This document shows, one piece after another, positions 23,696 to 29,495 of a stretch of DNA of 29,495 nt. A program made the translations under genes and the position numbers. The stretch is taken from positions 1 to 29,495 of the forward strand of contig JACVCM010000035.1 of assembly GCA_016742125.1 (NCBI GenBank), written 5' to 3'. The stretch is from Sphingomonadaceae bacterium. Lineage in GTDB: Bacteria > Pseudomonadota > Alphaproteobacteria > Sphingomonadales > Sphingomonadaceae. A model generated the notes under the pieces. The model did not search any database. It was not told the origin of the DNA and saw nothing but the letters and a program-made list of their open reading frames with translations. Every line of letters starts with the position of its first letter. Position 1 is the stretch's first letter.

Positions 23696-24844
23696 TCACA
23701 CACTCATGCCCAGTTCGGCGGCGATTGTTTTGACGATATGCTGCACGCCGATTTCGTTGCGGCCCGCGATCACATGGCCCTGGCTCGAATGGCGTGTGCC
23801 GGGGCCAAGGCCATTGAGGACGGGGCCGTCTTCTTCAAAGATCGCCTGGCGCGCGGATTGCACAATATAGTCCATCTGCTGACGGGTGGCGGCATCGGCT
23901 TGTGCGTCAAAACCCAGCGAAACGGTGTTGATCGCCGTGCTGTCTGGCCCCTCAGGCAAAACGTCGATCACCTGGGCGACCACGCCGACATTGACCAAGA
24001 TGGTCGAGGGATAAATCCAGTAGACGACCGTCGCGTGCGGCCAATAATGCCATTGCTCTTCGGGTTGATCGGCAAGGGTCAGGATGCTTTTCGATGGGAA
24101 CAGCATACGGTGATGGCGGCCAATGGCGTCATGCGTCATGCAATTGTTGAACGACAATTCGCTGGGGACGCTTTGGGCATGGACGGTGGCGAAATGATAG
24201 GTTTCGCCGAAATTTTCGACCACCGGCTTCCAGTTCGAAGACACTGTCTGGCGCATCGGCGGATAGAGCAGGCTTTGCGCATAGGGCCAAAGCCCGATCT
24301 CATCATCAAGCTCGGCACCCAGAAAGGCCCTGATGTCCTGCGGCGTTCCCGGTTTCAGATTGACCCAGATCAGCCCATGCCGTTCCGTACAGGGCAGTTC
24401 GACAAGATCGAAGGACATGCCCTCTTCAAGCCCAAGAGTCGATTTTGCCGGGATGGCCTTGTTGCGACCGCTGCTGTCATAGCTCCAGGCATGATAGGGG
24501 CAGACAAACAATTTGCTGTTACCGCAACCGCTGGCGGGCGATGCACCGCGATGGCGGCAGTAATTTTCGAACGCCCGGACGATGCCATCCGCGCCGCGCG
24601 CAATGAGCACCGATTTGCCGGCGACTGTCCTGACCAGAAAGTCATGCGGCTGTCGCAGCTGCGCGGTCGTTGCGAGCATCAGCGGCACCGCCTCCCAGAT
24701 TTTTTCCTTTTCCATCGCCTCTGCGTCGGGCGCGCGATAATAGCTCAGGGGAATGCGCATCGCTGTGGGCGCGCTATCGGTCGCGCCTTCCTGAGCCAGG
24801 ACAAGCGCGCGCTTCAAAAGCGGGTTGAAATAGCCTGCATCCAT
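23696..24844 (-). CDS. Rieske non-heme iron oxygenase, alpha subunit
   Basis: The 382-residue oxygenase has a complete Rieske [2Fe-2S] site, Cys96-x-His98 and Cys115-x2-His118 (CRHRG, CPYHAW). It also has a mononuclear iron site with His217 and His222 in ENFGETYHFATVH. The residue three before the first His, normally Asp and bridging the two centres, is Glu214; Glu is known there in carnitine-type oxygenases. It would insert oxygen into the pathway substrate. No ferredoxin or reductase partner is encoded in the window. Start has GGAGGG upstream. First gene of the minus arm, driven from the TetR-controlled divergent promoter. Confidence 0.92.
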   Translation of the reverse strand: MDAGYFNPLLKRALVLAQEGATDSAPTAMRIPLSYYRAPDAEAMEKEKIWEAVPLMLATTAQLRQPHDFLVRTVAGKSVLIARGADGIVRAFENYCRHRGASPASGCGNSKLFVCPYHAWSYDSSGRNKAIPAKSTLGLEEGMSFDLVELPCTERHGLIWVNLKPGTPQDIRAFLGAELDDEIGLWPYAQSLLYPPMRQTVSSNWKPVVENFGETYHFATVHAQSVPSELSFNNCMTHDAIGRHHRMLFPSKSILTLADQPEEQWHYWPHATVVYWIYPSTILVNVGVVAQVIDVLPEGPDSTAINTVSLGFDAQADAATRQQMDYIVQSARQAIFEEDGPVLNGLGPGTRHSSQGHVIAGRNEIGVQHIVKTIAAELGMSV

Positions 24845-24884
24845 CCTTTTAATCCCTCCATGCCATCCGACTCCATTAGTTAAG

Positions 24885-24905
24885 TTGACTGACTGACCGA
24901 GTCAA
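24885..24905. promoter_or_regulatory. Divergent Rieske / crotonase promoter with TetR operator candidate
   Basis: The inverted arms TTGACT (24885-24890) and AGTCAA (24900-24905) are each a -35-like box, one for each direction, so the two promoters face each other through the site. ACTGACTGACCGA (24888-24900) is, on the minus strand, TCGGTCAGTCAGT. This matches 12 of 13 bases with 28538-28550, upstream of the aldehyde dehydrogenase. Confidence 0.7.
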
Positions 24906-24931
24906 GTTATGTCTTCTGAAGAGGAGCGAAT

Positions 24932-25780
24932 ATGACGGTCGAGATTTATCGGGACGATGATATATTGATCTGCGTTTTGGCGCGACCTGAGCGCGGCAAT
25001 AATCTGGACGCAGAGGTTCAGGAGGCGCTGTTGCGGGCATGGCGCACGGCAGAGCGCGATCCCGCGATCAAGGCGATCGTGACGCGATCGTCGGGCAAGC
25101 ATTTTTCGGTCGGCGCGGGCGCCGATCATCTGGAGGAATGGGCCGGGCTGTCGCTCGAAACGATCTTTGCAGAGCATTTTTCGGGCAAGCAGGGGCTGGC
25201 AGATCATGAACTGCCCCGCCCGGGCGAGCCCGATTTGCTGGGTTTCAATCGCTGGGCGCTGGCGGTACGGCAGATCGCCAAGCCGATGATCGCCCAGATC
25301 AGCGGAGCGGCGGCGGGTGGCGGGCTTTGCCTTGCGCTCGTCCACCATTTCCGGATCGGGGATGCATCGGCGCGCTTTGCCGCAGCGTTCGGCAGGCTTG
25401 GCCTGGGACCGGAGCTGGGGCTTTCCTATACACTGCCGGACAAAGTCGGCCTTGGTGCGGCGCTGGAACTGCAGTTGTCGGGCAAAATCGTGCGCGCAGA
25501 GGAATCGCTTGCGCTCGGCCTCCTTGACCAGCTTATTGATGATGGCGACCTCAATGCGGCGACCCTTGAATTTGCGCGTAGCATGGCGGCATCGCCAATG
25601 GCGACGCAGCATCTGCTGCGGGCGCATGCGGCCTTGCAAGCCGACGCCTTCGAACGCGCACTGGAACGCGAATGGGCCGATCAGAAAGCCCTTTGGGGGG
25701 CGGCCGATTTCCAGGAAGGCGTCGCCGCCCTGCTCGAAAAGCGCGAACCCCGTTTTGATCGGGGCAATAGCGAGCCGTGA
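24932..25780 (+). CDS. Enoyl-CoA hydratase/isomerase (crotonase family)
   Basis: The 282-residue crotonase-fold protein has the oxyanion-hole segments GKHFSVGAGADH (about residue 55) and ISGAAAGGGLCLAL (about 123). LGLGPELGLSYTLP (about 156-169) places a Glu near where the family often has catalytic acids. It would hydrate or isomerise an enoyl-CoA made by the divergent dehydrogenase pair. GAGGAG stands a few bases before the ATG. The stop overlaps the GTG start of the molybdenum enzyme gene (GTGA), so both are translated together. Confidence 0.88.
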   Translation: MTVEIYRDDDILICVLARPERGNNLDAEVQEALLRAWRTAERDPAIKAIVTRSSGKHFSVGAGADHLEEWAGLSLETIFAEHFSGKQGLADHELPRPGEPDLLGFNRWALAVRQIAKPMIAQISGAAAGGGLCLALVHHFRIGDASARFAAAFGRLGLGPELGLSYTLPDKVGLGAALELQLSGKIVRAEESLALGLLDQLIDDGDLNAATLEFARSMAASPMATQHLLRAHAALQADAFERALEREWADQKALWGAADFQEGVAALLEKREPRFDRGNSEP

Positions 25781-27885
25781 AGGCTGCTGCGCTTATCGAG
25801 CGGCGGCCGGAGACGATCCGCACAAAGACCTACTGCCAGATTTGCGAGCAGGCATGCCCATTGATTGTCACCGCTACGACGGATCGTATCGTTGATATCG
25901 CGCCCAATCGCGCCGCGCCGCATTGGCGGGATTTCTGCATCAAAGGCGCGAGTGCTGGGCGCGTGCGCGATCATCCCGACCGTGTGCTCACGCCATTCCG
26001 CCGGATCGATGGTCGTCTTGTGGCGAGCAGTTACGAGGCGGCGCTGGATGATATTGCCCAGCGCTTGATCCGATTGGGGCAGGATTTCGGAACGCAAGCG
26101 CTTGCGTCCTACACGGGCAACCCCAATGGCTTTTCGATCAGCAATTCTGCCTTCCACAATGCATTCATGGCCGCCTTTGGCAGCTCGAACCGGTTTTGGG
26201 TCGGCTCGATCGATCAGAACGCGATGCATTATGTCGCCAAGGCGATCTATGGCTCGGCTTGGTGTACCTTGCTGCCTGACATCGATCATTGCCAATGCCT
26301 GCTGCTCATCGGCGCCAATCCGGCAATAAGCGCGATGAGCTGGATGGGGGCGGTGCCCGAAGGCTGGCGAAGGGTTTTGGCACGGCCGGAGGGCGCGGAG
26401 TTGATCGTTCTGGATCCGCGCCACAGTGAGACGGCGCAAAAGGCCACATTGCATATTGCATCTTTGCCGGAGACTGACTGGGCGTTCCTGATCGCTGTTA
26501 TCGCAACGATTGAGCGACGGTTCGGCTTTGCGCCGGCGGCCTATGAGCAAGCCGTTGGGCTTGAACGGATCGTGCCGATACTGCGCGATATCGATATGGC
26601 AGGGATGGCTGCCTATTGCGACGTTCCGGTCACCGCGATTGAGGACGTCGCCGAGCGTTTTCATGCAGCAAAGACTGCCGCGTGCCTTGCCCGCACCGGA
26701 TCGGCAATGGGGCGTTATGGTGCGCTCACCGAATGGCTGTCGCATCTTTTGAATCTGGTGACCGGGCGGATAGATGTGCGCGGCGGTCGTTGCTATAATG
26801 ATGTACCGATCGACTTGGTCAGCGTTGCCGAACAGGTCTTTCCCGATCATGAGCGGCCCAGCAGGGTGCGCGGCACAAAACCGATCGCGGGCGCTTATGC
26901 GCTCGCCGAATTGCCGGATGAAATCCTCACGCCCGGTCCCGGACAGGTGCGTGGCTTGATCGTCAATGGTGGCAATCCGGTGATCTCCGGCCCGGATGGG
27001 GTGCGTTTGGCCAAAGCCCTTGCCGAGCTCGATTTGCTGGTCGGCATCGATTTGTTTGTCCGTGACAGCCATGCCAGCGCCGACTGGATCATTCCCGGCA
27101 GCCATTTCCTTGAACGCGACGAGTTCAATCCGCTCTCGATGGCGCTTTCGACCGACCCATGGGTTCAGGCGGGGCGCGCTGCCCTGCCCCTACCCAATAG
27201 CATCTGGCCGGAATGGCGCTTCTACAAAGCGCTGGCCGAGCGGATGGGGCTGGATTTGTTTGCAGGCCTGCCCGATCCCAGCCCGCCCAGGCTTATCGAC
27301 GGTTTGCTGCATGGCGCGGGCTTTGGCTATGACGAGGTCTGGAATGCGCCAAACGGGCTCGGCTTCCTCCCATTGCGTCCCGGCAAGCTGTCTGGTGCCT
27401 TGCGCACGCCTAGCGGAAAGATCGAGGCCACGCCCGCGCCTCTCCTCGAAGCCTTGCAGCAGGCGCTCGCCACGCTCCAGCAACCCATTCAAGAAAAGCA
27501 ATATCGCTTGATCTCGCGGCGGCGCATGGCGGCAATGAACAGCTGGCTGAATAACAGTATCGGGCATGAAATGCGTGATCTTCGCCACGATAGCATCGAG
27601 ATTTCCAAAGCCGATGCGGCCCGAGACACACTTGTCGATGGCGATGTCGTAACCGTCAGCAACATGACAGGCGCGCTTTGCGCCAAGGTGATCGTCAGCG
27701 ATTCCTTGCGCTGCGGGGTTGCGGTTATGGAGCATGGCTGGGAGGCAAGTCTGGGTGGTGTAAACCGCAACGAATTGGTAAGCGCGATCGATCTTGATCC
27801 TTTGACCTCGGTTCCACGCTTTAACGGCACCGGTGTGACGATTGAAAAAGGGCATGAACGATTGCACCGCTATACTGAAAGGTGA
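25777..27885 (+). CDS. Molybdopterin-dependent oxidoreductase (bis-MGD, DMSO reductase superfamily)
   Basis: The 702-residue protein carries an N-terminal [4Fe-4S] site, Cys20-x2-Cys23-x3-Cys27 and Cys54, followed by the conserved Lys56. Then come the molybdopterin domains and a C-terminal dinucleotide-binding domain (SRRRMAAMNSWLNNS to NMTGALCAKV). No Tat signal precedes the cluster, so it is cytoplasmic. The segment where formate dehydrogenases have a metal-bound Cys or Sec reads SIDQNAMHYVAK and has neither, so the metal ligand differs or the site is water/Asp ligated (inference). It starts with GTG coupled to the crotonase gene. A formate dehydrogenase-like role is unlikely; a hydroxylase or reductase acting on a CoA intermediate is conceivable. 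Confidence 0.88.
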   Translation: MKAAALIERRPETIRTKTYCQICEQACPLIVTATTDRIVDIAPNRAAPHWRDFCIKGASAGRVRDHPDRVLTPFRRIDGRLVASSYEAALDDIAQRLIRLGQDFGTQALASYTGNPNGFSISNSAFHNAFMAAFGSSNRFWVGSIDQNAMHYVAKAIYGSAWCTLLPDIDHCQCLLLIGANPAISAMSWMGAVPEGWRRVLARPEGAELIVLDPRHSETAQKATLHIASLPETDWAFLIAVIATIERRFGFAPAAYEQAVGLERIVPILRDIDMAGMAAYCDVPVTAIEDVAERFHAAKTAACLARTGSAMGRYGALTEWLSHLLNLVTGRIDVRGGRCYNDVPIDLVSVAEQVFPDHERPSRVRGTKPIAGAYALAELPDEILTPGPGQVRGLIVNGGNPVISGPDGVRLAKALAELDLLVGIDLFVRDSHASADWIIPGSHFLERDEFNPLSMALSTDPWVQAGRAALPLPNSIWPEWRFYKALAERMGLDLFAGLPDPSPPRLIDGLLHGAGFGYDEVWNAPNGLGFLPLRPGKLSGALRTPSGKIEATPAPLLEALQQALATLQQPIQEKQYRLISRRRMAAMNSWLNNSIGHEMRDLRHDSIEISKADAARDTLVDGDVVTVSNMTGALCAKVIVSDSLRCGVAVMEHGWEASLGGVNRNELVSAIDLDPLTSVPRFNGTGVTIEKGHERLHRYTER

Positions 27886-27889
27886 GAGA

Positions 27890-28528
27890 ATGAGCAGAAC
27901 GCCTCCTGTCAGGAAGCCGAAAATCGTCGAGCAAAACAGGCAGAATCGGCGCAACCTTATAGTCGAAAAGTCATCGGAGCTGTTTGCGCGCTATGGTTAT
28001 ACAGCGACGACCACTGACATGATCTCGGAAGCGACCGGGCTGAACAAGGGAACGATCTATTATTACTATCCGTCAAAAGCGGATATTTTATACGATATTT
28101 GCTATCCCTCGGCCTCGGGCGCCGTCGATATCCTCGAAGCGGCGCGGACAGACGATCCCGTCGAAAATCTGGAAACCGTCGTGCGCGGCCTGATGAAATG
28201 GTTTCAAAGCCGGAATGAGGCGATCAATGTGCATTTCCATGAAGAATATATATTGGAGCAAGTGCTTAACCCTGAGCAGTTCGAGAATATCCGCAAGATC
28301 CAGCGGATTTTCATGAAATATTTCTATCATCTGATCAGCCGGGGGATCGCCGAGGGCGCGTTTGTCCAGATCGATGTCAGCGTGACGGCGAAACTGATTG
28401 TCGGGATGATCGTCGGTGCCCGGCGCTGGCGCGACATCGATCGTGAGGCCGACCGGGTCGGGCAGGCGATCCTGGAGCTTATTTCTCACGGTATGGTCAG
28501 CGGCGAACGGCGGTCCACCAGACGCTGA
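27890..28528 (+). CDS. TetR-family regulator of the catabolic cluster
   Basis: The 212-residue protein has a TetR helix-turn-helix in residues ~20-65 (LFARYGYTATTTDMISEATG, LNKGTIYYYYPSKADIL) and a helical ligand domain like acyl-CoA-sensing TetRs. ATG at 27890 follows the molybdenum enzyme stop by 4 bp and has AAAGGTGAGAG upstream. The longer reading from 27842 overlaps the previous gene and is rejected. Two sites with a shared 13-bp core, in front of the aldehyde dehydrogenase and between Rieske and crotonase, are the likely targets. Cotranscription behind crotonase would make it autoregulated. Confidence 0.92.
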   Translation: MSRTPPVRKPKIVEQNRQNRRNLIVEKSSELFARYGYTATTTDMISEATGLNKGTIYYYYPSKADILYDICYPSASGAVDILEAARTDDPVENLETVVRGLMKWFQSRNEAINVHFHEEYILEQVLNPEQFENIRKIQRIFMKYFYHLISRGIAEGAFVQIDVSVTAKLIVGMIVGARRWRDIDREADRVGQAILELISHGMVSGERRSTRR

Positions 28529-28534
28529 GGCAGT

Positions 28535-28578
28535 AATTCGGTCAGTTAGTTGACTGAATTAAAAAATCAGACTAGATC
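28535..28578 (+). promoter_or_regulatory. Aldehyde dehydrogenase promoter with TetR operator candidate
   Basis: A 26-bp imperfect palindrome (28535-28560, outer arms AATTC / GAATT) contains TCGGTCAGTTAGT (28538-28550). Its right half includes TTGACT (28550-28555), a -35 box. TAGATC (28573-28578) follows at 17 bp as the -10. A bound repressor would block the -35. Confidence 0.7.
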
Positions 28579-28630
28579 GAGAATCGCAAAGCGGCGAAAT
28601 CATATTGCCGCAGGGATGAGGTAGGGCGCG

Positions 28631-29495
28631 ATGCTTGCAGATTTCCATTCACAAGCGCTGTCGCTGCTTCCTGAGGCAAAGCTTCATATCGGCGGAAAAA
28701 CGGTGGCGGCGATCGGCGGGGATGTGCGCGCGCATATCAATCCCGCCAATGGCGTGACGACGCGCAGCTTTGCCTTTGGCAGCGATGCCGATGTCGATGC
28801 CGCCGTCGCTGCGGCGCGCGCCGCCTTGCCGGGTTTCAGGGCGATGGGCGCGGTGCAGCGGCGTGACCTTTTGCTGTTCCTGGCGACAGCTTTTGCCACG
28901 CACGCGGAGCGGCTTTCGCGTATCGCCGTGATCGAAAACGGCATGCCGATGGCCTTTGCGCCTTTTGTTGCGTCGGCGACGCCGGTCGAATGGTTCCGCT
29001 ATTATGCCGGCTGGGTGGACAAGCATGAAGGCGGCGTCGCGCCGATGCTCGATGGCGACGGGCTGAACTATCATCTGTGGGAACCCTACGGCGTTGTTGC
29101 CATCCTGATCGCCTTCAATGCGCCGATGGGTTTTATCGGAATGAAGGTTGCAGCGGCATTGGCGGCGGGCAATACGGTGGTGATCAAGCCGTCCGAGCTT
29201 GCCCCGTGGTCGGCGCTTGCCTTTGCTGAGCTGTGCAACGAAGCGGGTGTGCCGCCGGGCGTGGTCAACGTCATCACCGGCGATGGCGCTGCGGGCTCGG
29301 CGCTGGTCCGGCATCCCGGGGTCGATAAAGTCACCTTCACCGGCGGCGGCGAAACCGCCAAGGCGATTTTGACCGACGCCGCGCAGAGCCTGACGCCGGC
29401 AACGCTGGAGCTGGGCGGAAAATCGGCGTTCATCATCTTCGACGATGCCGATATCGACAAGGCCAGCGCCGACGGCGTCTTTGCGAGCGTCGCCT
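28631..29495 (+). CDS. Aldehyde dehydrogenase, N-terminal part (3' end outside window)
   Basis: The frame stays open from ATG 28631 to the window end (288 codons). Family landmarks are present: a cofactor-binding EPYGVVAILIAFNAP (the usual PWNFP is changed to FNAP), the NAD contact VVIKPSELAP, then the Rossmann turn FTGGGETAK, and the catalytic Glu in LELGGKS. The nucleophilic Cys lies beyond the end. It would oxidise an aldehyde intermediate to the acid with NAD(P)+. GAGGTAGGGCG precedes the start. The TetR-operator promoter directly upstream places it in the catabolic regulon. Confidence 0.93.
   Translation, partial: MLADFHSQALSLLPEAKLHIGGKTVAAIGGDVRAHINPANGVTTRSFAFGSDADVDAAVAAARAALPGFRAMGAVQRRDLLLFLATAFATHAERLSRIAVIENGMPMAFAPFVASATPVEWFRYYAGWVDKHEGGVAPMLDGDGLNYHLWEPYGVVAILIAFNAPMGFIGMKVAAALAAGNTVVIKPSELAPWSALAFAELCNEAGVPPGVVNVITGDGAAGSALVRHPGVDKVTFTGGGETAKAILTDAAQSLTPATLELGGKSAFIIFDDADIDKASADGVFASVA

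Noticed and set aside
22647..24883. Long plus-strand open frames (340 and 405 codons) opposite the reductase and Rieske genes
   Set aside because: The minus strand carries complete catalytic motifs in both places; the plus frames are shadows.
25681..27105. 474-codon minus-strand open frame opposite the molybdenum enzyme
   Set aside because: No recognisable motif; the plus strand has the [4Fe-4S] and molybdopterin signatures.
1..29495. tRNA, rRNA, CRISPR array, insertion sequence or integrase
   Set aside because: None was seen: no tRNA T-arm pattern, no regularly spaced repeats, no transposase or tyrosine recombinase motifs.

Overview
The window reads as two unrelated pieces of DNA. Bases ~1303-29495 look like a sphingomonad alphaproteobacterium (Sphingomonadales). 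The signs are a Trb-type conjugation cluster, a TonB-dependent receptor serving a sugar locus, typical GATC/GGC-rich codon use and a dense acyl-CoA/Rieske catabolic cluster. Bases 1-~1293 carry an adenosine deaminase end, a small metzincin protease and the C-terminal half of a serine acetyltransferase. These look like another bacterium, possibly an acidobacterium (inference only). The two pieces meet inside one open reading frame, where TrbJ turns into CysE at a C8 run (1294-1301). A chimeric contig is the simplest explanation.

Region 1 (1-1834): foreign flank and chimeric trbJ/cysE. Region 2 (1831-8376, minus strand): mating-pair and coupling genes in the order traG - ribbon-helix-helix gene - trbB - trbC - trbD - trbE - trbJ, with 4-8 bp overlaps from trbB onward. 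trbL, trbF, trbG and trbI are missing because the cluster is cut at the junction. Region 3 (8377-11041): a regulatory module made of a LuxR/TraR-type regulator, two overlapping ORFs joined by a TTTC +1 frameshift site, a minus-strand XRE repressor and a divergent small DUF2285-like protein. Part for part this matches the traR / fseA (msi172-msi171) / qseC / qseM circuit known from the Mesorhizobium symbiosis island ICEMlSymR7A. Here it lies beside a sphingomonad traG-trb cluster.

Region 4 (11042-11631): non-coding or decayed DNA between the mobile module and metabolic genes. Region 5 (11632-20242): an alpha-glucoside, probably trehalose, locus with a LacI repressor, GH37 trehalase, TonB receptor, MFS transporter and secreted six-hairpin glycosidase. 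Two near-identical 14-bp palindromes are good LacI operator candidates. Region 6 (20267-29495): a divergent catabolic regulon. The minus arm is Rieske oxygenase - MDR reductase - two acyl-CoA dehydrogenases. The plus arm is crotonase - molybdopterin oxidoreductase - TetR - aldehyde dehydrogenase (cut at the window end). Two sites sharing TCGGTCAGTYAGT lie over the -35 boxes and are the likely TetR operators. The substrate cannot be read from sequence; activation of an aldehyde or acid to a CoA thioester followed by beta-oxidation-like steps and one oxygenation is the general picture.
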